The notes beneath the pieces are model-generated. The model was not told the DNA's origin. It did no database searches and saw only the letters and a list, made by a program, of their open reading frames with translations. Below, one piece after another: positions 41,997 to 50,543 of a stretch of 50,836 nt of DNA. A program made the translations under genes and the position numbers. Location: assembly GCA_050947015.1 (NCBI GenBank), contig JBMNVT010000017.1, forward strand, positions 1 to 50,836, read 5' to 3'. The stretch is from CAKXIK01 sp050947015. GTDB lineage: Bacteria > Bacillota > Clostridia > Oscillospirales > Acutalibacteraceae. The number at the start of each line of letters is the position of its first letter. The stretch's first letter is position 1.

Positions 41997-42266
41997 ATGA
42001 ATCAATGGGAAATTGCCGTATCTGCCCTCGGTATCATCTGTTTTGTGTGCGGAGTTGAGCTGTTTGCTCGCGAGAAACATCCGCTGCGCAGCGGATTCAG
42101 CGAAATTTTGCGAGGAGAGCTGGCGCTGCTTGCAGTTGCCGTCAGCGGGATCTGGACCGGCGTGAGCCTGCCGCTCAGTCTTGCATCCGCCGGTTTTGCC
42201 GCCGTCGCCGGAATTCCCGGAGTAGTCGCCATGCTGCTGGTCAAGCTGATCTTGCCCGCTGTGTAA
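41997..42266 (+). CDS. BofA-like pro-sigma-K processing inhibitor
   Basis: 89 residues from the ATG at 41997 (AAGGAGG eight bases upstream). Two hydrophobic segments (VSALGIICFVCGVELF and LALLAVAVSGIWTGVSLPLS) with the family C-terminal part AVAGIPGVVAMLLVKLIL. BofA holds the SpoIVFB protease inactive in the forespore outer membrane until late sporulation. With the upstream YaaL-like gene it suggests an endospore former or a recent descendant. Confidence 0.78.
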   Translation: MNQWEIAVSALGIICFVCGVELFAREKHPLRSGFSEILRGELALLAVAVSGIWTGVSLPLSLASAGFAAVAGIPGVVAMLLVKLILPAV

Positions 42267-42279
42267 ATCTTCTGCGTTT

Positions 42280-44016
42280 TCAGCCAAGCTTGTGGCTGTC
42301 TGTAATGGAAATCGTATCGGTTTCTGTTCCGTCAAGCTCTAAAACAAGAATTTCATTTTCTTCCTTCAACAGGACACCGGGCAGATAAAGTGACTGCTGC
42401 GGCCCAATCTTCCAGTATCTTCCCAGATTAAAACCGTTGATAAAGACGACGCCCTTGGTAAAACCGTCCAGATGCACAAAGCAATCCGCCCGGGAAGACG
42501 CCGCAAAGGTTCCGCGCAGCACCGCGGGCTTCTGCGCACTTACATTGTCGGTAAACTGCAGCCGGTCGAGATGATTCAGCGGCATCGTAAAGATTTCCCA
42601 ATGTGAAAGTTGTTGATTGTTCAGACGAACACAGCCTGTGATGCCCTTGCGGTCGAGCAGCTTTGGACCGTAATTGACGCGGCCCATCGCTTCCACCAGA
42701 ATTTCCAGCGTGGCGCCCTGCCGCGGAATCGCGGGAAATTGCACCGACTGCCGGTCATCGTTACGGTAAATCACACCAAGAAGCCTGCCATCCAGAAAAA
42801 CATGCGCGCGATCGTGCAGCCCATCGATAAACAGCGTACCCGAGCCGTATGGGCCGGCAACCCTTGTGCGGTAAAGCATCATGCCGCTGTTCTGGCCAAG
42901 CTGTTCCATGGTACGGGGGGATACTGCTTCGTGACGCTCCCCGATCAGTTCCGCCTGCTCCAGCAATGAGGCGGATTGCGTCAGACGAACGCTGCCGATA
43001 TTCTGCAGCGCAGGAGAAGATGGCAGCGGTTCCGGCGAAAGCCCAGCCGCTTCGTGCAGCATTTTGCGCACTGCGTGGTACTTTGGCGTATAGTCTCCCC
43101 ATTCGGTCAGCAGCGCGTCGTCATCATAGCTCGTCACTGTAGGCTCATACCCGTCGTCGTGGTTTGCTCCGGCGGTAAAGCCGAAATTGGTTCCACCGTG
43201 AAACATGTAAAAGCTGAAGCTTGCGTCAAGCTCCAGAAGGTTTTTTAGTTCTGCCTCCACCGTTTCAACCTCACGCTTGTGGTGCTGCTCTCCCCAATGA
43301 TCAAACCAGCCGTTCCAGAACTCGCCGCACATCAGCGGTTTGCCCGGGTCAAATTCCCGCAGCTTTTCAAATGCCTCTCCGGTACGCGAACCGAAGTTGA
43401 CTACCTTGAGCAGATCCGGCAGCGTTCCGCCCGCAAGCATTCCGTCGTCCGGCCCATCGGAGGTAAACAGCGGCACCGTAATTCCGTTTTCGCGCATCAT
43501 ACGTTCTATGGCGCGCAGATATTCTTTATCGTTGCCAAAGCTGCCGTATTCATTTTCTACCTGCATCATCAGAATATTGCCGCCGCGATCGAACTGATGT
43601 GCCGCCAACCGCGGCAGCAGCTCGCGGTAAAAATCTGCTACGCAGTTCAGATACGGTTCCTCCGCACAGCGCACACGAATTTCAGGTTCCCGGAGCAACC
43701 ACGCCGGCAGCCCGCCGAAATCCCATTCGGCACAGATATAGGGCGACGGACGAACGATCGCATAGAGCCCCACCTTTTGCGCTGTGCGCAAAAAGCGTTC
43801 CACGTCCAACATTCCGGAGAAATCAAAAGTCCCCTGCTGCGGCTCGTGCAGATCCCAGCATACATAGGTCTCCACCGTGTTGAAGCCGGCCAGCTTCAAC
43901 TTGAGCAGACGATCCTCCCAATATTCGGGCAGTGTACGAAAATAATGAATTGCCCCCGCATGAATTTGAAATACCTTGCCATTGAGATAAAAATGTTCTC
44001 CGTGGATTTCCAGCAT
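42280..44016 (-). CDS. GH35 beta-galactosidase
   Basis: 578 residues from the ATG at 44016 (GAAAGGGAG upstream). Catalytic acid/base is Glu156 in VENEYGSFG and the nucleophile Glu232 in CGEFWNGWFDHWG, standard for family GH35. The start GEHFYLNGKVFQIHAGAIHY and WDLHEPQQGTFDF are characteristic. The C-terminal 200 residues are jelly-roll domains (GTLFIDGLHDRAHVFLDGRL, KGVVFINGFNLGRYW). No signal peptide, so it acts on imported oligosaccharides. Divergent from the ROK regulator. Confidence 0.93.
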   Translation of the reverse strand: MLEIHGEHFYLNGKVFQIHAGAIHYFRTLPEYWEDRLLKLKLAGFNTVETYVCWDLHEPQQGTFDFSGMLDVERFLRTAQKVGLYAIVRPSPYICAEWDFGGLPAWLLREPEIRVRCAEEPYLNCVADFYRELLPRLAAHQFDRGGNILMMQVENEYGSFGNDKEYLRAIERMMRENGITVPLFTSDGPDDGMLAGGTLPDLLKVVNFGSRTGEAFEKLREFDPGKPLMCGEFWNGWFDHWGEQHHKREVETVEAELKNLLELDASFSFYMFHGGTNFGFTAGANHDDGYEPTVTSYDDDALLTEWGDYTPKYHAVRKMLHEAAGLSPEPLPSSPALQNIGSVRLTQSASLLEQAELIGERHEAVSPRTMEQLGQNSGMMLYRTRVAGPYGSGTLFIDGLHDRAHVFLDGRLLGVIYRNDDRQSVQFPAIPRQGATLEILVEAMGRVNYGPKLLDRKGITGCVRLNNQQLSHWEIFTMPLNHLDRLQFTDNVSAQKPAVLRGTFAASSRADCFVHLDGFTKGVVFINGFNLGRYWKIGPQQSLYLPGVLLKEENEILVLELDGTETDTISITDSHKLG

Positions 44017-44133
44017 AAAGTCATCTCCCTTTCTGCAAGAATCAATCAAATTGAAATAAAGTTTCCTTCCCTCTCTGCCGGACAAACATGGTGCTGAACG
44101 CTCTTATGACTGCCGACGCATAAGGTTAACTTG

Positions 44134-44162
44134 ATTGTAGCAAAACACCGAAAAAAAAACAA
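44134..44162 (-). promoter_or_regulatory. promoter of the GH35 gene
   Basis: TTGTTT (44162-44157) and TACAAT (44139-44134), 17-base spacer, about 120 bases before the start. The 336-bp divergent gap (44017-44352) holds this, the ROK promoter and its operator. Confidence 0.55.
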
Positions 44163-44287
44163 TGCAACTTGGACGCATATTTGGGTACAAAAGTTGCAGG
44201 AAGGAAAAAGATTTATAGAATTCTTCGCTCCGTTTTTTCTAATATGGCAATTATTTCTCTGCTGCTGCGGTTTTTCTTGAAAAACCG

Positions 44288-44315
44288 TTGACTTTTGCAA
44301 ATGGAATGATATAAT
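44288..44315 (+). promoter_or_regulatory. promoter of the ROK regulator
   Basis: TTGACT (44288-44293) and TATAAT (44310-44315), 16-base spacer. Confidence 0.75.
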
Positions 44316-44332
44316 TTATTTAATGAATAAAT
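44314..44332. promoter_or_regulatory. ROK operator palindrome
   Basis: ATTTATT-TAATG-AATAAAT, a perfect 7-bp dyad with a 5-base centre that overlaps the -10. Close to known ROK-family sites (TTATTTA-n5-TAAATAA type). No second copy was seen at the GH35 promoter. Confidence 0.7.
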
Positions 44333-44352
44333 AAATAGACAGGAGCAGAAAG

Positions 44353-45534
44353 ATGACGGCAAAAAAAACGGTCGGAAACGCGCAGCTGATGCAGAAAATG
44401 AATCGCCTGCAGGTGTTGGATTTTATTCGGAACAACGCGCCTGTTTCCCGCCCCGCAGTCGCAGAGGCGACCGGGCTTTCTCTTTCATCCATCACAAACA
44501 TCGTAAATTACTTGATGGAACAGCGCGTTGTGGCGGAAACCGGCGTGGAAAACATGAGCCGGGTCGGGCGTAAAGCTACTCTGCTGCGGTTTAATGGGCG
44601 CGCTTACCGTTTGATTTGCGTTTATTTGGAAAGCGAGAAGCTGACGGTTTGCTGCACCGACCTGACCGGCGTTATTTACGACAAAAGCTCTGTTTCTCTC
44701 CCTGTTTTCAGTGGAGACGAAAATGGTTCCCGACAGATTCTGCAGCACATCCGCGACGCTGTGATGCCGATGCTTAACCGAAATCGGGAAGAAAATATTC
44801 TTGGAATTGGAATTGCCGTTTCCGGCCTTGTACTGGAGGACAGTAATTATGTGCTCTCCATCAGCCTTCGCTGGAAGGCGTACAACGTCCGCCGGGAACT
44901 GGAAGAGTACTTCAACAAACCCGTTTTCATCGAAAATATTTCGATTACCCGCGCCGTTTGGCAGCTGAGCCATGAAAAAGGGATTCGTGAGCGCAACATA
45001 ATGTTTTTGGATCTTGACAACGGCGTCGGCGCGGTTCAATTTATCAACGGAAAGCTTAACCGCTCTTTGATCGGTGAAATTGGCCACACGACCGTGGAGC
45101 GCAGCGGCGACCTTTGTTTTTGTGGCAATCACGGCTGCCTGGAGGCCATGTGTTCTCCGGAGCGCGTTGTGCGGCTTTACCGCGAAGCCCGACCCGAATG
45201 CCCGGACGCAGATTTTGCAGACGTGGTCGAAGCCTGCCGCCGCAAGGATGCGGACGCAATGCGGATTGTTGATGAGTGCGGCGAATATCTGGGGATTGGC
45301 CTGGCGAGCGTCGTCAATATTTTTCATCCCGAAAAAATTATTCTGAACAGTGGCACCTACGCCGGCTGCGAGGAGTTTTTCCGCGCGGCGATTGACTGCA
45401 TGAAGCATCGCGCTTATTCTGAGCTGATTCGAAAGCTGACGGTGGAGCAGGTATACATCGACGACAACGATTCCTGCCGCGGAATCGCCGTTCACCTGTG
45501 CGACAGTGTTTTTGAATCGGTATTCCCGCTTTAA
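44353..45534 (+). CDS. ROK-family (NagC/XylR-like) sugar-responsive repressor
   Basis: 393 residues. N-terminal winged HTH (NRLQVLDFIRNNAPVSRPAV, LSLSSITNIVNYLMEQ), then the ROK actin-like domain: GIGIAVSGLV, NGVGAVQFINGKL, EIGHTTVERSGD and the zinc knuckle CFCGNHGCLEAMCS. These repressors release DNA on binding a sugar or amino-sugar phosphate. It opens the plus-strand sugar locus and is divergent from GH35. GGAGCAGAAAG precedes the ATG. Confidence 0.9.
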   Translation: MTAKKTVGNAQLMQKMNRLQVLDFIRNNAPVSRPAVAEATGLSLSSITNIVNYLMEQRVVAETGVENMSRVGRKATLLRFNGRAYRLICVYLESEKLTVCCTDLTGVIYDKSSVSLPVFSGDENGSRQILQHIRDAVMPMLNRNREENILGIGIAVSGLVLEDSNYVLSISLRWKAYNVRRELEEYFNKPVFIENISITRAVWQLSHEKGIRERNIMFLDLDNGVGAVQFINGKLNRSLIGEIGHTTVERSGDLCFCGNHGCLEAMCSPERVVRLYREARPECPDADFADVVEACRRKDADAMRIVDECGEYLGIGLASVVNIFHPEKIILNSGTYAGCEEFFRAAIDCMKHRAYSELIRKLTVEQVYIDDNDSCRGIAVHLCDSVFESVFPL

Positions 45535-45603
45535 TTGGTTTAATACAGCCGAATCGTTACCTGGCTCGGTTGTATTCAATATTCATTTAAGGAGGCAGTT
45601 CCC

Positions 45604-46866
45604 ATGAGTGAAACCAGCAAATCCAATCAGCTCAGCGTCGGTAAGGAGTCGGAGGGCGGCATCACCAGCAGTTACGCCGTCGACGAAAACGTACATCTGA
45701 AGGTTCCGTATTCCTTCTTTGGCAGCATTTATGATGAAGCCGAAGAAAAAGCAGTTCTGGCTGCGATGCACAAGGATTCTCTGACCATGGGTCCGAAGGT
45801 TCAGGAGTTCCAGCACATGTTCAAGGAAAAGCTCGGCGTCAAGCATGCGCTGGCGGTTTCCAACTGCACGACCGGTCTGCACGTTATTTCGCAGGCAATC
45901 GGTCTGCGCCCCGGGGACGAGGTTATCGTTACCCCGAATACTTTTGTCGCCACTTCTTTGGTTATCGTTAAAGAAGGCGCTACCCCGGTTTATGCCGATA
46001 TCGACCCGCGCACCTTTAACATTGACCCGGCTCAGGTTGAAAAACTGGTAACCAACCGCACAAAAGCCATTTATGTGGTACATTACGGCGGCCAGATGGT
46101 TGACATGGATCCGATTATGGACATTGCCAAGCGCTATCACCTGATCGTTGTAGAAGACTGCGCGCATGCTCCGGGCGCAACCTATAAGGGCCGTCAGGCC
46201 GGTTCTATCGGTGATTTTGCAAGCTTCAGCTTCCATTCGCTGAAAAACATCACCACCCTTGGTGAGGGCGGCATGGTTACCTGCAACAACGATATGTATG
46301 CTGAAGCGATTGATAAGCTTCGCTGCATGGGCAACTTCAACTGGGAAAATCAAACCGATTACTGGATTCCTTCCCACTTTGACAATCGTCTGGTCGGCGG
46401 CAAATGGGGTAACAACTACCGCATGAACGAAGCGCAGGGCGCTGTTGGCGTGGAGCAGATGAAGAAGCTTGAAATGCTCAACGAAAAGCGCATTGAGATC
46501 GGCCGCTACATCACTGAAGGCATCAGCGGCATTAAAGGCGTTACTCCGGTTTATGAAGACCCGAACTGCAGACATATTTATCATCTGTACACCGTCTGCA
46601 TCGAAGAACAGGAACTCGGCGCTTCCCGTGACGATTTCCTGCGCTGCCTGTACAAAGAAGAAGGCATTCAGGGGATCCTGCACTATCAGCCGACTTATGA
46701 CCTGCAGGCGTTCCAGCAGTATAAGCCCGCTTCTCACTGCCCGAACGCAGAAAACTTCTTCTATCGCAGAGAGTTTAACACCCCGCAGCATCCGCGCCTG
46801 ACCAAAGATGACTGCGATATGATCATCGCCGGTATCCGCAACGCTGCCAAAAAGGTTGGCAAATAA
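45604..46866 (+). CDS. DegT/DnrJ/EryC1-type aminotransferase
   Basis: 420 residues, PLP enzyme acting on keto-sugars. The Schiff-base lysine is Lys214 in SFHSLKNITTLGEGG, so it is an aminotransferase rather than the His-containing dehydratase branch. VEDCAHAPGA (Asp185 under the PLP ring) and NYRMNEAQGAVG are also typical. Residues 1-33 form an extra polar N-terminus. The gene has very strong codon bias and an AAGGAGG site, which suggests high expression. It is the first metabolic gene after the ROK regulator; NtdA-type relatives act with Gfo/Idh enzymes such as the next gene. Confidence 0.88.
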   Translation: MSETSKSNQLSVGKESEGGITSSYAVDENVHLKVPYSFFGSIYDEAEEKAVLAAMHKDSLTMGPKVQEFQHMFKEKLGVKHALAVSNCTTGLHVISQAIGLRPGDEVIVTPNTFVATSLVIVKEGATPVYADIDPRTFNIDPAQVEKLVTNRTKAIYVVHYGGQMVDMDPIMDIAKRYHLIVVEDCAHAPGATYKGRQAGSIGDFASFSFHSLKNITTLGEGGMVTCNNDMYAEAIDKLRCMGNFNWENQTDYWIPSHFDNRLVGGKWGNNYRMNEAQGAVGVEQMKKLEMLNEKRIEIGRYITEGISGIKGVTPVYEDPNCRHIYHLYTVCIEEQELGASRDDFLRCLYKEEGIQGILHYQPTYDLQAFQQYKPASHCPNAENFFYRREFNTPQHPRLTKDDCDMIIAGIRNAAKKVGK

Positions 46867-46891
46867 TCTTTTTCACTCATTGCAGTGAACG

Positions 46892-47060
46892 GCCCCTGTG
46901 TCGTTCTGAACTTTCGGAATTGCACACAGGGGCTTTCTTCTTTTTCCGATTGGGTTCGGCTTTCTGCCGGACATTTCCCGCCGTGTTTTGCACAGCAAGC
47001 ACAGCGCGGTTCGTTCTTCCGTTCTTAAAAAAGAACGACGTTTCTCAAACGGCGTTTTTT
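46892..47060 (+). terminator. two terminator-like hairpins after the aminotransferase
   Basis: First stem: GCCCCTGTGT (46892-46901) with ACACAGGGGC (46924-46933) then TTT. Second: ACGACGTTT (47035-47043) with AAACGGCGT (47047-47055) then T6. They partly separate the aminotransferase from the next gene. Nothing else is seen between them. Confidence 0.7.
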
Positions 47061-47128
47061 GTTTTAGAAAGCGGTACAGGTAACTCAAAATAAAATTGAC
47101 CTGCCGCATGAAAGGATTGGTCTTTGAG

Positions 47129-48172
47129 ATGAAAATCAAATGGGGCGTCATTGGATGCGGAGGAATTGCCGACCGCAGAACCCTGCCTGGCATGATGCTG
47201 GCAGACAACGCCGAGCTGGTTGCCGTAATGGACACCAACCCGGAATTTGCTAAGAAAGTTCAGGAGAAATACGGCGCAAAGTACTCCTTTACAAACGAAG
47301 CCGACCTCCTCGCTCTGGACGAGATCGACGCCGTATACATTGCATCCCCTGTTTTTTGCCACAAAGCACAGGCTTTTGCCGCCGCTAAGGCAAAAAAACA
47401 TATTCTCTGCGAAAAACCTCTGGCACTGACTGCCGCCGAATCTCAGGAAATTGCCGACGAGTGCAGAAAACAGGGCGTAAAGCTCGGCGCGGGGCTGATG
47501 ATGCGTTATCATGCCTATCATCAGGCCATGAAAGAGCTGCTGGAAGAAAAGAAGCTTGGTCAGATTGTTTCGATGCGCGCGCAGCTGACCTGCTGGTACC
47601 CCGAGATTCCGGGAAACTGGCGTCAGGACAAAAAACGTTCGGGCGGCGGCGCTTTGATGGATATGGGGATCCACTGCATTGATCTGCTGCAGTACATTAC
47701 CGGCAGCAAGGCGACCGAAGTTGCTTCCTTCGTCGGCAATGAATCCTTCAATTATTCCGCCGATGATTCCGCCAACGTTATCATGAAAATGGACAACGGC
47801 GCAACGGCTTACGTTGACGCGAATTTCAATATTCCGGATGCGGCTGCACGCTGCAGAATGGAAATTTACGGAACGCGCGGCAGTATTCTGGCCGAAGGCA
47901 CCATCAGCCAGATTGAAGCCGGTAAGGTTGAAGTGCTGATTTCCGATGATACGCTCGGCTATGACGCCGCTCAGGATCGCGTGGATGTTGCGCCGATGGA
48001 ACTCAATGTGGAATTCGGCAACATGTATACCAAAGAAATCGAGGGCTTTGGCAACGCGGTTTTGAACGACACCGTTCCGCCTGTCAGCGGCGACGACGCC
48101 ATTCAGGTTCAGAAGGTTGTGGAAGCCGCCTACCGCGCCAGCGACGAGAGAAAATATATTACCGTAGAATAA
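47129..48172 (+). CDS. Gfo/Idh/MocA-family sugar dehydrogenase
   Basis: 347 residues from the ATG at 47129. N-terminal Rossmann domain with GCGGIADRR (9-17); the family's EKP is at 95-97 (ILCEKPLAL); the catalytic block is RSGGGALMDMGIHCIDLLQY. Uses NAD(P) to oxidise a sugar, inositol or sugar-acid hydroxyl. No signal peptide. Next to a DegT aminotransferase and a PIG-L deacetylase, it may make or remove the keto group for amino-sugar conversion, as NtdC and NtdA do in kanosamine synthesis. Substrate unproven. Confidence 0.9.
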   Translation: MKIKWGVIGCGGIADRRTLPGMMLADNAELVAVMDTNPEFAKKVQEKYGAKYSFTNEADLLALDEIDAVYIASPVFCHKAQAFAAAKAKKHILCEKPLALTAAESQEIADECRKQGVKLGAGLMMRYHAYHQAMKELLEEKKLGQIVSMRAQLTCWYPEIPGNWRQDKKRSGGGALMDMGIHCIDLLQYITGSKATEVASFVGNESFNYSADDSANVIMKMDNGATAYVDANFNIPDAAARCRMEIYGTRGSILAEGTISQIEAGKVEVLISDDTLGYDAAQDRVDVAPMELNVEFGNMYTKEIEGFGNAVLNDTVPPVSGDDAIQVQKVVEAAYRASDERKYITVE

Positions 48173-48326
48173 CAGTGTATGCCTACAATCGGGGAAGCTT
48201 CGGTTTCCCCGGTTTTCCTGCATTTGGCCTGCAGCTCACGTTTTGCTTCGGCGCCGCTGCAGAAATTGTTATCCGCCGGTTTGGAAGAAATCCGGATTTT
48301 AAGCTGCAGAAAGGATGCCTGTCACA

Positions 48327-48965
48327 GTGAAAACATATTATATTCCGCACGTCGGCCTGCCCGAGGATGTTCCCTCAGAAAGCCCCCTTTGGCAAAATGC
48401 CGCCGAAGCCGCCATTGACAGCTTCGCGTGGGATGACGGAAATGGCTATCGCCCCCACACCACCGCCCGGCTGCTTGCCAGCGACGGAGGGATTTCGGTG
48501 CTGTTCTCCACCGATGAAACGCCGTTGAAAGCAACTTTTACACAGAACAACGAGGACGTCTGGTGCGACAGCTGTGTGGAATTCTTCATCCAGCCTAATC
48601 CGGAAGACCCGCGTTATCTGAATTTTGAGATGAACTCCTTAGGCGCACTGCTGCTTGGGATCGGAACACAGACGGACGGGCGGACCATGCTCGATTTTGA
48701 CGTCAGGCGTTTCCGGATCCGGCCTCTGATCCAGAACGGGATCTGGACGCACCGGCTCTATGTTCCGTTCGATTTTCTGCAGGAGCAGTTCGGTAAAATT
48801 GAGTCTGTTTTCCGAGGGAATCTGTTCAAATGCGGCGATGAGACCGCTCACCCGCACTTTGGCAGCTGGAGTCCCATTGTCTGGCCCGAACCGCAGTTTC
48901 ATCTCTCTCAGTTTTTCGGAACTTTTGTATTGCAGCCTCAGGAGTATCGTCCGGAACAACCGTGA
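48327..48965 (+). CDS. CBM9-like protein, copy A
   Basis: 212 residues from GTG 48327; this start mirrors that of the paralogue downstream, with AAAGGA eleven bases upstream in both. A single carbohydrate-binding family-9-like beta-sandwich (WDDGNGYRPHTTARLL, CDSCVEFFIQP, RYLNFEMNSLG, GNLFKCGDETAHPHFGSW). There is no signal peptide and no second domain, so it should be cytosolic, unlike CBM9 modules of secreted xylanases. About 50% identical to copy B by eye. Role unknown; a binding, chaperone or even enzymatic role in the sugar pathway is possible. Confidence 0.75.
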   Translation: MKTYYIPHVGLPEDVPSESPLWQNAAEAAIDSFAWDDGNGYRPHTTARLLASDGGISVLFSTDETPLKATFTQNNEDVWCDSCVEFFIQPNPEDPRYLNFEMNSLGALLLGIGTQTDGRTMLDFDVRRFRIRPLIQNGIWTHRLYVPFDFLQEQFGKIESVFRGNLFKCGDETAHPHFGSWSPIVWPEPQFHLSQFFGTFVLQPQEYRPEQP

Positions 48966-48981
48966 AAGGAATGATATCGGC

Positions 48982-49596
48982 ATGAAAACATATTCTATTG
49001 CACAAACTGACAGCGCCGGAGTTATCCCTATGGAAAATCCGTTGTGGCATCAGGCTGAAAAGGCTGAGATTGACAGCTTTGCCTGGGACGACGGAACCGG
49101 ATACCGCCCATGCACCAGCGCGCGTCTGCTTGCCGGAAAAGACGGGATCTCAGTTCTCTTTACCACCGATGAATTTCCGCTCCGCTGCGTTTGCAGTCAG
49201 CACAACGGCCGAATCTGCTGTGACAGCTGTGTGGAATTCTTTCTTCGCCCGGCAAATGATAACCGTTATCTGAATTTCGAAATGAACTGCGCCGGGATGA
49301 TGATGATCGGCCTCGGTGCCGGCAGAGCAAACCGCACGCTGCTTTCTTTTGACGCCGCGCGTTTCTGCCTGACTGACAAAATCTCGGGCGGCGTCTGGCA
49401 GCATCTGCTCTATATTCCGTTCGATTTCCTGCGAAAGGTTTACGGCAGCTGGAACGGTGGGTTTCTCGGCAATCTTTATAAATGCGGCGATGATACCGTT
49501 CACCCGCATTACGGCAGCTGGAATCCCGTCGGCACAATTCAACCGGATTTCCATACGCCGGAATATTTCGGTCAATTCATTTTGGGATCTCGCTGA
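48982..49596 (+). CDS. CBM9-like protein, copy B
   Basis: 204 residues from the ATG at 48982, 16 bases after copy A. Shares the same blocks: IDSFAWDDGTGYRP, GISVLFTTDE, CDSCVEFFLRP, RYLNFEMN, IPFDFL, GNLYKCGDDTVHPHYGSW. It carries extra Cys residues (CVCSQHNGRICCDSC) and a run of Met (GMMMIGLG). Clearly a tandem duplication of copy A that has since diverged. Cytosolic by lack of signal. Confidence 0.75.
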   Translation: MKTYSIAQTDSAGVIPMENPLWHQAEKAEIDSFAWDDGTGYRPCTSARLLAGKDGISVLFTTDEFPLRCVCSQHNGRICCDSCVEFFLRPANDNRYLNFEMNCAGMMMIGLGAGRANRTLLSFDAARFCLTDKISGGVWQHLLYIPFDFLRKVYGSWNGGFLGNLYKCGDDTVHPHYGSWNPVGTIQPDFHTPEYFGQFILGSR

Positions 49597-49673
49597 AAAA
49601 CGGAACAGTCGCTTTTTCAATGGTTTTCCGCAATTACAACTGCAGACCCCGTAAATAAAAGGAGTGTTCTTTC

Positions 49674-50399
49674 ATGAACGTTTTAGCAATCGGCTGCCAT
49701 CCCGACGACGTGGAAATTGCGTGCGCCGGAACCCTGGCAAAATGTGTAAAGCGCGGCGACAAGGTCATTGTATGCCATGCTTCCACCGGAAACCTTGGTC
49801 ATGTCATCATCCCGCCGGACGAGCTGACCATCATCCGGGAAAACGAAGCAAAAAAAGCCGGAAGCCTTGCCGGGATCGAGGTTATTTCCGGTGGATTTGA
49901 TGACCTTGAAATCTATGACAACAACAAAGAAGCCCGCGACAAGATTGTTGATGTAATTCGCTACGCCAATCCGGATTTCATTATCACGCACAACCCGGAC
50001 GACTATATGCCGGATCACACGGCGGTCGCTCGTTTGGTGTTCGACGCAAGCTTTACGGCGACGCTGCCGAATTACACAAATTATAAGCACCGTTACAGTG
50101 CCGAAGACGGCGCTCCCGCAAAGCTGGTGCCGATTTATTACATGGACACGCTGGCCGGCGTTGAATTCAACCCCACGGAGTTTGTTGATATTTCTGATGA
50201 AATCGATCTGAAGATCAAGATGCTGGAATGCCACGAAAGCCAACTGGTCTGGATGAAGGAACACGACGGAATCGATTTTGCCGACATGGTTCGCACCTGC
50301 TCCCGCTATCGCGGTTATCAGTGCGGCGCTGCTTACGCAGAAGGCTTCCGCCAGTGTCAGGTTTATCTGAAAGGGACAACACAGCGGATGCTGCCCTGA
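49674..50399 (+). CDS. PIG-L/LmbE-family N-deacetylase
   Basis: 241 residues. Zinc ligands are His9 and Asp12 (GCHPDDVE) and His115 (PDHTAV), with the THNPDD block at 105-110. The family removes N-acetyl groups from GlcNAc-type sugars, as MshB, BshB and GlcNAc-PI deacetylase do. AAAGGAG stands before the ATG. Last gene of the sugar locus. No bacillithiol genes are nearby, so an N-acetylated sugar handled by the neighbouring aminotransferase and dehydrogenase is the more likely substrate (inference). Confidence 0.88.
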   Translation: MNVLAIGCHPDDVEIACAGTLAKCVKRGDKVIVCHASTGNLGHVIIPPDELTIIRENEAKKAGSLAGIEVISGGFDDLEIYDNNKEARDKIVDVIRYANPDFIITHNPDDYMPDHTAVARLVFDASFTATLPNYTNYKHRYSAEDGAPAKLVPIYYMDTLAGVEFNPTEFVDISDEIDLKIKMLECHESQLVWMKEHDGIDFADMVRTCSRYRGYQCGAAYAEGFRQCQVYLKGTTQRMLP

Positions 50400-50423
50400 C
50401 GGATAGGACAAAACGATAAAAAA

Positions 50424-50456
50424 GCCGCGGAACTGTTTTGAAAACAGTTCCGCGGC
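50424..50456. terminator. perfect 16-bp stem after the deacetylase
   Basis: GCCGCGGAACTGTTTT (50424-50439) and its exact complement (50441-50456), preceded by A6. On the plus strand no T-run follows; on the minus strand T6 does. Bidirectional use is likely. Confidence 0.7.
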
Positions 50457-50468
50457 TTCAGTCTGTCG

Positions 50469-50498
50469 AAAAAGGTCGCCGGAAGGCGACCTTTTTTT
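50469..50498 (+). terminator. terminator before the IS element
   Basis: AAAAAGGTCGCC / GGCGACCTTTTT with loop GGAA and T7, a strong terminator. It shields the transposase from outside transcription. It could be part of the IS left end. Confidence 0.8.
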
Positions 50499-50543
50499 CG
50501 TATAAAGAGAAGAAATACGGTATAATGGTATGGGGTGATAAAA

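Noticed and set aside
44485..45579. 364-codon frame antisense to the ROK gene
   Set aside because: Shadow frame; low-complexity composition and no start signal.
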